Below, one piece after another: positions 6,956 to 14,500 of a DNA stretch of 15,035 nucleotides (its first letter is position 1; each line of letters begins with the position of its first letter). Position numbers and translations under genes: made by a program. Source of the DNA: an uncultured Phaeodactylibacter sp. (GTDB lineage Bacteria; Bacteroidota; Bacteroidia; Chitinophagales; Saprospiraceae); contig CAJXXJ010000022.1 in assembly GCA_913062745.1 (NCBI GenBank), forward strand, positions 1 to 15,035, read 5' to 3'. The notes under the pieces were generated by a model. The model did no database searches and had not been told where the DNA came from. It was given only the letters and a program-made list of their open reading frames with translations.

Positions 6956-8284
6956 TTAAAAGATAGCGTGCAAGCCTAAGCCCAGCCAGTTGCCGCGGCG
7001 AATAGCGCCGATACCGCCCTGACTGAAGAACTGATTTACCCGTGCTCCGTCGCCGGCTGCTCCCGGGTCGCCGTCGCGCCAGGTGTAGTGCAGCATCAGC
7101 TTCAGGTTGCGGCGGTCGAGGTACAGGTTGACGCCCGCATCATAAGTCTGCTCTGAGCCGGAAAAGAAGTTTACTGCTGATGCATCCGCCTGCTCTTCCC
7201 GGCTCTCACCGCCGTTAAACTGCATTACCATGAATACCGGCTCCAGCATATACTTGCCTACCGTGATGTTATAGCCTACCCGCACGTGGCCGGAGTTGGA
7301 GTTGTAGTCAAAGTCCCGTACGCTGCCATCTGCCAGTACGCGGCTGTCGCTGCGGGTCATGAACATCCATTCACCGTCCAGGTTAAGCGGGCCCCAGTTG
7401 AGCAGCATGCCCGGGCCCCAGATGAAGGAGCTCTCGAAGATGTCCGTCTCTCCCTGATAGGCGGCATTGAAGTCGATAGAGACCCCTTTGCGCTTATTGA
7501 AGAAGTTGGTGATGTAGCCAATTTTGTATTTGTCCAGCTCCGGGTCTCCCAGGTAAAATACGGTACGGGCAGAAAGCAGGGGGGCGTAATTTACCCCTAC
7601 TGTGCGGCCCAGCGGGCTTGTAGTCAGCGGGTTGAACACACCGAGGTTGTAGTTCATGCCTATCTTTTCGCCCTGCAGGATACCGCCCAGGTTAAGGCCG
7701 GCAGCCCGGCCCGGGCCAGTGCCTACGAGGTGGCGGCGTACGTAGTTCTGAGACATGGACTTCTCAAAGGAGTTGACCGACCAACCAGAGGTGATGCTTT
7801 CCCGCTGCAACTGCGGGCGGAACCAACCACCGGTCAGGAACGCTGCCTGCGAATTCTTGCTCAGCTGGTACTGGAAGAAGCCGTCCCATACGCCGAAGTT
7901 GGGCTGCGCCGGGTTGTTGCCGCCAACGCTCGCGCTCAGCAGATCACGCCCCGCCAGGTCATAAAACATGACCAGAGAGTACTTCAGCCGGGGGTAGGGC
8001 TGCCCCCGTACAATAAGGCGGGCGCGCCGCAGGTTCGTGTTGAGGCGGTCGTCTACCGCTTCGTACTGCCCTGTCTCGGCATTATAAATTTCCTGGTCCA
8101 TTGTGTACAGGGACCAGAGCTGCACCATCATTCGAATGTCAAACTTGAAGTCGTCTGTTTTTTTCAGCCACATCTCTTTGAGCGGGCTGTCGGACTTCTC
8201 TGTGCCGGTTTGCTCTTGTGCAACGGCAGAGCCAGCCATTAACCATCCTGTTAACAGGACAGCAATAGTAAAGCGTCTTGTCAT
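6956..8284 (-). CDS. Outer-membrane porin, phosphate-selective OprO/OprP family
   Basis: This is a 442-residue protein beginning with signal peptide residues 1-22 (MTRRFTIAVLLTGW..., cleavage after AVA). The mature protein alternates short amphipathic strands, and ends in Phe (LGLGLHAIF), the C-terminal signature of outer-membrane beta-barrels. Features shared with the OprO/P family include an early LRRARLIVRGQPYPRLKYSLVMFYD block (about residues 85-110), GGWFRPQLQRES, and repeated aromatic strand ends. Family members form trimeric anion channels for phosphate or pyrophosphate. In this operon the permeant could instead be a sulfur oxyanion; that is inference from neighbours. The protein is the first gene of the five-gene minus-strand unit, and the only one whose upstream region is long enough for a full promoter. 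Confidence 0.87.
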   Translation of the reverse strand: MTRRFTIAVLLTGWLMAGSAVAQEQTGTEKSDSPLKEMWLKKTDDFKFDIRMMVQLWSLYTMDQEIYNAETGQYEAVDDRLNTNLRRARLIVRGQPYPRLKYSLVMFYDLAGRDLLSASVGGNNPAQPNFGVWDGFFQYQLSKNSQAAFLTGGWFRPQLQRESITSGWSVNSFEKSMSQNYVRRHLVGTGPGRAAGLNLGGILQGEKIGMNYNLGVFNPLTTSPLGRTVGVNYAPLLSARTVFYLGDPELDKYKIGYITNFFNKRKGVSIDFNAAYQGETDIFESSFIWGPGMLLNWGPLNLDGEWMFMTRSDSRVLADGSVRDFDYNSNSGHVRVGYNITVGKYMLEPVFMVMQFNGGESREEQADASAVNFFSGSEQTYDAGVNLYLDRRNLKLMLHYTWRDGDPGAAGDGARVNQFFSQGGIGAIRRGNWLGLGLHAIF

Positions 8285-8405
8285 CTTTTACTGCTTTTCG
8301 TTATGGTTTTGAATTAGTGTTACCTGTCTTACAAGATCCTGTGCTTTTTATTCAATCACAGTGATCTGCTGCACAAAGGGCGGTGCCACATGCATTTTTG
8401 CTAAA

Positions 8406-8424
8406 CTCCTGATGCTTTCAGGAG
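8406..8424 (-). repeat. 7-bp hairpin in the porin leader
   Basis: CTCCTGA (8406-8412) and TCAGGAG (8418-8424) are perfect complements around a 5-nt loop. It lies about 120 nt upstream of the porin ATG. Next to it, AGCCG/CGGCT could form a second short stem (8439-8460). I do not recognise a known riboswitch class in this leader. Confidence 0.4.
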
Positions 8425-8508
8425 GTAAGGTTATCGGTAGCCGGGCCGGAAAGCACGGCTTTTGGCGGTCTTAGTTAAAATGTACAGTTGTGAAGTATTG
8501 CAGCGGGG

Positions 8509-8541
8509 TAAAAATAGTAAAAGCTCCGGCTCTTTTCCAAA
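8509..8541 (-). promoter_or_regulatory. Candidate Bacteroidota-type promoter of the porin operon
   Basis: On the minus strand, TTTG (8541-8538) is followed after 21 nt by TATTTTTA (8516-8509), which fits TTTG-N17-23-TAnnTTTG except for the last base. Transcription would start near 8503, giving a leader of about 218 nt. It is the best match I found upstream of the porin, but A/T-rich DNA gives chance matches. Confidence 0.35.
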
Positions 8542-8636
8542 TTAAATACCAATAAGGCCGCTTTTTTGCCAAAATAGATTGAAAAAAGGCGATGAAGTGG
8601 CACTTTAAAGCTGGAATAATGGGAAATGTCCAAAAA

Positions 8637-8696
8637 TCCTATTTTTTCTATAGGAATTTACAGGCAATACAATGTTTTCCTACCAATCCGATAGGA
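8637..8696. promoter_or_regulatory. Two identical TCCTA-N9-TAGGA dyads, candidate operators
   Basis: Dyad 1 has TCCTA at 8637-8641 and TAGGA at 8651-8655. Dyad 2 has TCCTA at 8678-8682 and TAGGA at 8692-8696. Half-site sequence and the 9-nt spacer length are the same in both, while the spacers differ in sequence. The dyad centres are 41 bp apart, close to four helical turns, so two dimers would sit on one face of the DNA. The pair lies about 100-190 bp upstream of the candidate porin promoter. No regulator is encoded in the window and I cannot name one that uses this site. Confidence 0.5.
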
Positions 8697-8702
8697 AATA
8701 AG

Positions 8703-8720
8703 AATATAGATATCTATATT
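8703..8720. repeat. 18-bp perfect A/T-rich palindrome
   Basis: AATATAGATATCTATATT is its own reverse complement, with its centre between 8711 and 8712. It is 6 bp from the second dyad and may be part of the same control region. Its right half with the next two bases gives TATATTTG on the plus strand, a -7-like box, but no TTG is suitably placed upstream of it. Confidence 0.6.
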
Positions 8721-8817
8721 TGTGTCGGGGTAGTGTGGGGTGTATCTGCAGAGTAAAATTTTGCGCAAGCATATTGTTAGGAGGCTTGAAGGCTGAGAAG
8801 GCTGTTTCCGCCTGGGA

Positions 8818-10479
8818 TCACCGAATTTTCTGTAAATTGACGTAGTAATTCCGGTTGATTTCAAACTTTTCTCCTTTGCGCAGCCGGATGGTCTTCCACT
8901 CGGTATCAGGCTCGACGGTAACCGTACGTACTTCGGACTGTAGCTCGACCGGCATATTGAAGCCCTCTACCGTTTCTGTCCACCGGTAGCGAAGCCGGCG
9001 GCCTTTTTTCTGTATTTGCAGTATAGGTATCCGCGTATCACGGAGGTATTGGTCAAAAGCCTTCTGCAGCGGCAGCCCGGTCTGCTCGATGAGGTACTGC
9101 TCGACCTGTGCAGTCGTCACCGTTTGGTGATAAAATTCACGGTTGAGGCCGCGTAGTATTTCCCGCCAGCGTTCGTCCTCGTCCAGCCAGGTACGGATCG
9201 TGTGCAAAAGGTTAGCGCCTTTGTAATACATGTCGGAGGAGCCGGACTGATTGACGTTGTAAGGCCCGATCACCGGGCGGTCGTTGAGCACATTCGCCCG
9301 CGTGCCGATTACATAGTCCGCGCTGGCTTCCTTGCCGTAATGGTAATCGAGGTAGAGGTTTTCCGAGTAAGCGGTGAAGCCTTCATGCACCCACATGTCG
9401 GCAATGTCTTTGTACGTAATATTGTTGGCAAACCACTCGTGCCCGGATTCGTGGATGATGATGAAGTCAAACTTTTGCCCCCAGCCCGTACCGCTCAGGT
9501 CCATCCCGAGGTAACCGTTGCGGTAGCGGTTGCCGTAGGTGACGGAGCTTTGGTGCTCCATGCCCAGGTAGGGGACTTCCACCAGTTTGAAGCCGTCCTC
9601 ATAAAAAGGATAGGGCCCAAACCAGTGCTCAAACGCCTCGAGCATCATCGGCACCTGCTTAAACTGCGCCCTTGCCTTCGCTTCGTTCTCCCGCAGCACG
9701 TAGTAATCGCAGTCGAGCGGCCCACTTTCGCCCTCGTATACTTCCGACCAGTGCACATAGTCCCCGATGTTGACATTGACGCCGTAATTGTTGATTGGGT
9801 TGTCCACAAACCAGTGGTAAGTGTGGGTGCCGTCCTCGTGTGGCTGCAGCGCCCGCAGCCGACCGTTGGATACCTCTACCAGGCTGTCGGGCACCCGTAC
9901 GCTGATGAGCATGCTGTCCGGCTCGTCGTAAGCGTGGTCTTTGCAGGGCCACCACAGGCTGGCCCCTTCCCCCTGACAGGAGGTAGCGACAAAGGGGTTG
10001 CCGTTGCTGTCTTTTTCCCAGGTTAGGCCGCCGTCCCAGGGAGGGCGGATAGCAACTCTCGGGCGGCCTTGGTAGTGCAGGGTAAGCTCCTGCAGGCTGC
10101 CGGCTGCCGCCGCCTCCGGAAAGTCGATGTAGTACACATTGCCCAGGCGGGTGAAAGGCAGGCTGTCGCCGGATTGCACCGCAGCGGTCAGCGCCATCGG
10201 CGGCTGCAGGTCAATCTGCATGCGCTGCCCGGGCTGCAGCACCCGGTACTGTACCGTATTGCTGCCGGCCAGGCGCTTTTCCGCCACGTCGACTGCAATA
10301 TCAAGATGATAGTAAGTAAGGTCCCACCAGGCGCGCTCCGGCGTGATGCTGCCGCGCAGGCTGTCCTGATGGTTGAACTGCGCAGAAAGGCCTGCAGGCA
10401 GGAGAAACAGCAGGGGCATCACGCACAGCAGATTGCGCCACTGCGGTGAACGGAGATCGGAAAAGCGAGGATTAGTCAT
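8818..10479 (-). CDS. M1-family metallopeptidase (aminopeptidase), secreted
   Basis: This is a 553-residue protein. The N-terminus has a basic region and a hydrophobic segment (17-33, ending GLSAQ), giving export to the periplasm or beyond. An M1 N-terminal beta-sandwich domain occupies about 45-245. The catalytic domain contains GMEHQS (306-311), where typical aminopeptidases have G(A/G)MEN, the zinc site HESGH (His343, Glu344, His347) with the third ligand Glu366 in WVHEGF, 18 residues after HExxH, and the catalytic Tyr in MYYKGA (about 417-418). The protein stops after a short C-terminal part (about 485-553) with no long helical domain, as in many Bacteroidota M1 enzymes. All catalytic residues are intact. 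It follows the MBL-fold gene by 63 bp in the same direction. Confidence 0.93.
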   Translation of the reverse strand: MTNPRFSDLRSPQWRNLLCVMPLLFLLPAGLSAQFNHQDSLRGSITPERAWWDLTYYHLDIAVDVAEKRLAGSNTVQYRVLQPGQRMQIDLQPPMALTAAVQSGDSLPFTRLGNVYYIDFPEAAAAGSLQELTLHYQGRPRVAIRPPWDGGLTWEKDSNGNPFVATSCQGEGASLWWPCKDHAYDEPDSMLISVRVPDSLVEVSNGRLRALQPHEDGTHTYHWFVDNPINNYGVNVNIGDYVHWSEVYEGESGPLDCDYYVLRENEAKARAQFKQVPMMLEAFEHWFGPYPFYEDGFKLVEVPYLGMEHQSSVTYGNRYRNGYLGMDLSGTGWGQKFDFIIIHESGHEWFANNITYKDIADMWVHEGFTAYSENLYLDYHYGKEASADYVIGTRANVLNDRPVIGPYNVNQSGSSDMYYKGANLLHTIRTWLDEDERWREILRGLNREFYHQTVTTAQVEQYLIEQTGLPLQKAFDQYLRDTRIPILQIQKKGRRLRYRWTETVEGFNMPVELQSEVRTVTVEPDTEWKTIRLRKGEKFEINRNYYVNLQKIR

Positions 10480-10493
10480 ACCGGGTAATTGGC

Positions 10494-10505
10494 TTATTGC
10501 AATAA
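10494..10505. repeat. 12-bp palindrome just upstream of the M1 peptidase start
   Basis: TTATTGCAATAA is a perfect palindrome 14 bp upstream of the peptidase ATG. The same 63-bp gap has a CGCC-TCA-GGCG mini-hairpin at 10521-10531. Either could be a control site; nothing further supports this. Confidence 0.3.
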
Positions 10506-10542
10506 ACGCTGCTCTATTAACGCCTCAGGCGGCAGCTGAATT

Positions 10543-11187
10543 TTATAAAAACGGATTGTGTTGCTTTTCGTACCCGATATTGGTGGCCGGGCCGTGGCCA
10601 GGATACACCTTGACGTCTTCGCCCAACGGGAAAAACTGCTCCCGGATACTCGTGATTAGCGTATTAAAATCGCCACCCGGCAGGTCTGTCCGCCCGATGC
10701 TCCCGTAGAAAAGCACATCGCCGGCAATAACGAAACGGCTCTGCTCGCAGAAAAATGACAGGCTCGCCGGCGAATGGCCGGGCGTGAACAGCGCCCTGAG
10801 CTCCGTTTGCCCAAAGCGGATGATTTCTCCTTCCTCAATAAAACGGCCGGGATCCGGCGACAAGGGACCATCGGGCACCGGCAGGCCGAATAGCTGAGCC
10901 GACTGCGGCGCGGCTTGCAGCACCGGGATTTCCCCTTTGTGGATTTCCAGCGGCAGCCCGTAGGTTTCCGCTACGTACTTGTTGCCGAATATGTGGTCAA
11001 TGTGGCAATGGGTATTGATCAGCCGCTCCGGTTTCAGGCCGTGCTTTTCTATAGCAGCAGAGAGCTGCGCCCGCTCCTCCGCCGAGAAACAGCCGGGGTC
11101 AAAGATGGCGCAGGCTTTGGTTTCATCGTATACGATGTAAGTGTTTTCCTGGAAGGGGTTGAAGGTCAGTTGAAGGACTTCTGCCAT
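10543..11187 (-). CDS. MBL-fold metallo-hydrolase (glyoxalase II-like)
   Basis: This is a 214-residue protein from ATG 11187 (MAEVLQLTFNPFQENTYIVY). The frame stays open a further 363 bp upstream, but that extension is not protein-like and overlaps promoter signals, so I chose the conserved start. The dinuclear metal site is complete: THCHIDH (His60, His62, Asp64, His65), PGHS with His138, AGDVLF with Asp157, and PGHGP with His198. GRTDLPGGD follows the AGD motif as in the small glyoxalase II/YcbL-like hydrolases. No signal peptide, so cytoplasmic. The likely role is thioester hydrolysis such as S-lactoylglutathione-type compounds, but Bacteroidota often lack glutathione, so the natural substrate is uncertain. 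Persulfide dioxygenase is less likely: that related group uses an iron site and usually has extra C-terminal sequence. Confidence 0.9.
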   Translation of the reverse strand: MAEVLQLTFNPFQENTYIVYDETKACAIFDPGCFSAEERAQLSAAIEKHGLKPERLINTHCHIDHIFGNKYVAETYGLPLEIHKGEIPVLQAAPQSAQLFGLPVPDGPLSPDPGRFIEEGEIIRFGQTELRALFTPGHSPASLSFFCEQSRFVIAGDVLFYGSIGRTDLPGGDFNTLITSIREQFFPLGEDVKVYPGHGPATNIGYEKQHNPFL

Positions 11188-11240
11188 TTTTGCCAAACAA
11201 GTTAGGGAATCCGCAGCGGCCCGCGAATTTATCCGGCCGG

Positions 11241-11268
11241 AAAATATACACATCCGCCCGGGCGGCAA
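11241..11268 (-). promoter_or_regulatory. Candidate promoter of the MBL-fold gene with a palindromic spacer
   Basis: On the minus strand, TTG (11268-11266) is separated by 17 nt from TATATTTT (11248-11241), one base from the TAnnTTTG consensus. The spacer contains the perfect 12-bp palindrome CCGCCCGGGCGG (11254-11265). The start of transcription would be near 11235, giving a leader of about 48 nt. Confidence 0.42.
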
Positions 11269-11407
11269 CTGAAGCAAAGCAGCTGTTGCAAAAGAAAATT
11301 CCCGATTGTCCGTTCTCTTTACGGGAATCCGCTGTAAAGTCCGGCCTGCGGCAAAATAAAACGCAAAGAAATAAACCCCCGCTCCCGGATATCTGTCTAT
11401 ATTTATA

Positions 11408-11507
11408 CCGACGACGAAGTAGTTTGGGACCAACCATGACTTCGTGTCGGCATATACTCGTGCGTCGGGTTTGTGCCTTACGCCCAAACCTCTCCGTTCC
11501 GAGTATA
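11408..11507 (+). promoter_or_regulatory. Two adjacent hairpins with a possible loop-arm pairing in the leader of the large outer-membrane gene
   Basis: Hairpin 1 pairs 11408-11420 with 11439-11450: CCGAC and ACGAAGT with their complements, 12 bp and a single bulged G. Hairpin 2, two bases later, pairs TATACTCG (11453-11460) with CGAGTATA (11500-11507), and inside it GGTTTG (11468-11473) with CAAACC (11485-11490). In addition GTTTGGG in the loop of hairpin 1 (11422-11428) is perfectly complementary to CCCAAAC in the 3' arm of the inner stem (11483-11489), allowing a pseudoknot or a switch between two structures. A TATATTTA box ends 3 bp before hairpin 1. No known riboswitch or RNA family is recognised. 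Confidence 0.45.
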
Positions 11508-11561
11508 GAGTTCTTCTGCCCTGCGCCGGAGCCTCAGCCTTCGCCATCAAACAAAGTGATT

Positions 11562-14500
11562 ATGCGTCATCTACACCTTCTCTTCCTGCTATCCTGCCTC
11601 GCCGCCTCCGCCCTGAACGCACAGGGCATTCAAGTGGAATTTGGGAAAAACCGCGTACAGTACCATCAGGACTTTGCGGAGTGGTCCGAATACGAAAGCG
11701 ACAACTTCGTCACCTACTGGTACGGGCAAAGCCGGTATGTGGGACAGTCTGTGGTACAGCTGGCGGAGTTCGACTTTGAGGAAATACAGAATGTGCTGGA
11801 GCACCGCATCAACGAGAAAATACGCATCATCGTCTACTCTGACCTGACAGATGTCAAACAGAGCAATATCGGCAGCGAAGAGACTTTTGTCAATACCGGC
11901 GGGCAGACTAAGATTGTGGGCAATAAGGTGTTTGTATACTTTAATGGCAACCATAACGACCTGCGGCGGCAGGTGCGCGAAGGCATCGCCAGTGTTTATC
12001 TGAACGAAATGCTGTTCGGTTCCAATATTCAGGAGATCGTTCAGAATGCGGTCATGATGAACTTGCCGGACTGGTTTAAAGACGGCCTGGTGGGCTACGT
12101 GGGCGAGCGCTGGAACCCGGAGCTGGACAATAAGCTGCGCGACTATATCCTGTCCGACGACTTTGACGGCTTTGAAGAGCTGGCAGAGCGCGACCCTAAG
12201 CTGGCAGGCCATTCCCTTTGGTACTTCATCGGCGAGCGCTACGGAAAATCTCAGGTCTCCAACCTGCTGTACCTGACCCGCATCAACCGCAGCATCGAGA
12301 ATGGGTTTCTCTATGTGCTGGGCATGCCCTACGAAGTGGTCGGCGACAGCTGGGCGATTTTTTTTAAAGAGCGCTACCGGGCAGAAGCGGCTACCCGTGA
12401 CAGCATCCCGGGGGTGCCCGTCGATTTGAAAAACAAACGCGACCTGCCCATTACCGAAGCAAAGCTCAGCCCGCGCGGCAACAAAATACTCTACATCCTC
12501 AACGAAATCGGTAAGTATCGCGTCTACGTGCACGACCTGGCCACCGGCAAGCGCGACCGGCTGCTTAAAGGCGGCTTCCGCAATGCTTTTCAGGCTACCG
12601 ACTACAACTACCCTCACGTAGCCTGGAGCCCCAACGGGCAGCAGGTAGCGATTATGTACGAAAAGCGCGACGTAGTCTACCTGCGTATCCACGACCTGAC
12701 AACGGGCGACTACGAGCAGGAGCCCTTGTCGACAGAATACCAGCGGGTGTTCAGCATGGATTTTGTCAACCCTATCACCCTGGTCTTCTCAGCAGCAGTG
12801 CGCGGGCAGTCCGACTTATTCCTCTACTACACCAATACCCGGCAGACCCAGCGCATTACCAATGACTTTTGGGACGACCTTGATGCCAGCTACGTGGAGC
12901 TCGGTGATCAGAAGGGGATTCTGTTCACGTCAAACCGGCCCGATAGTATGCTGGAGCGGGAAAAACTCGATACCACATTGCCCATTGGCAACTTTGATAT
13001 CTTTTACTACGATCTGGAAAACCGCTCCGACGAGCTTGTCCGGGTAACGCGCACGCCCTATGCCAATGAGCGCAGCCCTATCGGCATCGATACCACCTGG
13101 TTCGCTTACCTTACGGATGCAAGCGGCATTTACAACCGGGCTTCCGGCTACCTCGAGGAATACCTGCACCACTACGATCAGATCATCGAGCTGAAGGATG
13201 GCTCTGAAATCCGTATGCACGCCGACTCATCGCTGACCAAGCTGGACAGCGCCGAAATCGACACCATACTGCTGGAGCCGGTATATAAAAAACGGGCGAT
13301 TACGCAGCCCAACACCAACTACGGGCGCAGCATCCTGTCGCAAAGCAGCACCGGGCGGTCCATGCAGGGCATCGAGCTGATTTTGCAAAACAACCTCTAC
13401 CAGGTGTACCGCCGGCAGCTGCAGCCCCGGCAGGAAGCCGATATGGGCGAAACCACCTTCCAGAATAAGCGCTCTGCCGAAATTGAGAAAGCGGTCGTCG
13501 TAAAGAAACAAAAGGAAGCCCCGCCTAAGCGAGAGCCGGAGGCCCGGCCAAACCAGCGCCCCGCCCAGGCAGAGCCGGAGGAGGAAGAAGAAGAAAGCAG
13601 CTGGTTGATCTCACCGAGCAATTCTGTGCTGCAGCAAGAAGAAGACATCACCGTGGATACCATGCAGGTAGACCCCAGCCGGCAGGATACCAATAAGGTG
13701 GATATCGACAACTACCTGTTCCAAAGCGAATTTGACGATGAGGAAGCCAACCCCACCGTCATCATTATAGAAGAGCCGGAGGATGAGGAAACGGAGCCTA
13801 AGAGTCAGGTGCGCATCATCACCGGGCAAAGTGATATTGAGCAGGCGGTGCGGGGCCGGAAGAAAAAGCAGGATGACCTCTATGAGTTCCGCTCTGCCAA
13901 AATTGTGCCGTACCGGCTGGAATTCCGTACTGACTTTGTGACCACACAGCTGGACAACAGCCTGCTGTTTGAAGGGCTGAACAGCTTTGCTGCTAACCCG
14001 GACGGCTTTCAGCTGCCTGCACCCGGTATTTTGATGAAAGCTAACTTCAAGGACCTCTTTGAAGATTATGAATTTGAGGGCGGCGTCCGCGTGCCAACCA
14101 CCTTCAATGGCACGGAATACTTCCTGACTTTCGCTGATAAAAAGCGCCGCCTCGACCGCCATTATGCGGTGTACCGCCGCAATCAGCGCTTCGCAGGCGA
14201 TGGTGCCTCCTTTGTGCCGAGCCGGCGCGAGGTCAACATCCTGCTGGGGCAGTACGGGCTGCGCTATCCGTTTGACATTTTCCGCAGCCTGCGCCTGACT
14301 ACCACGCTGCGCCGCGACCGCGTCACGCAGCTGGCTACCGAGCGCTCTACATTGGAAGTGCCCACCACGAGTGAAGAGCGGGCCGGCGTACGGCTGGAGT
14401 ATGTATTTGACAATACCCTGGATGTAGCACTCAATATCAAAAACGGCAGCCGCTACAAGGTATTCGTCGAAGGTATCAAGAAATTCAACATCGACCTGAC

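Larger units (their letters stand above)
8285..8817. other. 533-bp intergenic regulatory region upstream of the porin operon
   Basis: No convincing gene lies here. The stretch separates the M1 peptidase stop from the porin start and is markedly richer in A/T between 8500 and 8720. It holds a candidate minus-strand promoter (8509-8541), a 7-bp hairpin in the leader (8406-8424), two identical dyads (8637-8696), an 18-bp palindrome (8703-8720) and a short G-rich repeated motif (GTGTCGGGGT / GTGTGGGGT, 8722-8741). No intrinsic terminator is evident after the peptidase gene. Confidence 0.7.
11188..11561. other. 374-bp divergent intergenic region
   Basis: No gene is supported. The left half carries a candidate promoter for the MBL-fold gene (11241-11268), an exact 10-bp direct repeat GGGAATCCGC (11205-11214 and 11323-11332), and a 7-bp inverted repeat ATTCCCG/CGGGAAT (11298-11304 and 11322-11328). 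The right half (11398-11507) holds a -7-like TATATTTA box at 11398-11405 followed immediately by two strong adjacent hairpins in the leader of the large plus-strand gene. Confidence 0.65.

Noticed and set aside
8360..8390. Sigma-54-like promoter (TGGCAC ... TTTGTGC) upstream of the porin
   Set aside because: The -12 element lacks GC at the correct spacing; the GG to GC distance is off by more than a base.
8340..8470. SAM or other known riboswitch in the porin leader
   Set aside because: GGCCCGG and short stems recall SAM-I, but the conserved GAUGAA and GGCAACC elements and the closing P1 stem are absent.
11205..11332. Exact 10-bp direct repeat GGGAATCCGC as an operator pair
   Set aside because: Two copies 118 bp apart with no matching spacing or dyad symmetry; chance is a sufficient explanation.
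11453..11510. tRNA-like fragment (GTTCCGAG resembling a T-loop)
   Set aside because: There is no acceptor stem, anticodon arm or correct arm spacing.
11188..11550. N-terminal extension of the MBL-fold gene by 121 codons
   Set aside because: The added sequence is not domain-like, precedes the conserved MAEVLQL start, and overlaps a promoter candidate and the divergent gene's leader.
11436..11561. Upstream in-frame ATG for the large outer-membrane gene
   Set aside because: The 42 extra residues are Pro/Cys/Arg-rich and would bury the signal peptide; the DNA there is occupied by hairpins.
11589..12692. Long minus-strand open frame opposite the large outer-membrane gene
   Set aside because: It mirrors a well-supported plus-strand coding frame; its product is low-complexity, His/Val/Gln-rich and matches no family, as expected for an antisense shadow. 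The same applies to the long frames opposite the hydroxylase, rhodanese, porin and M1 genes.
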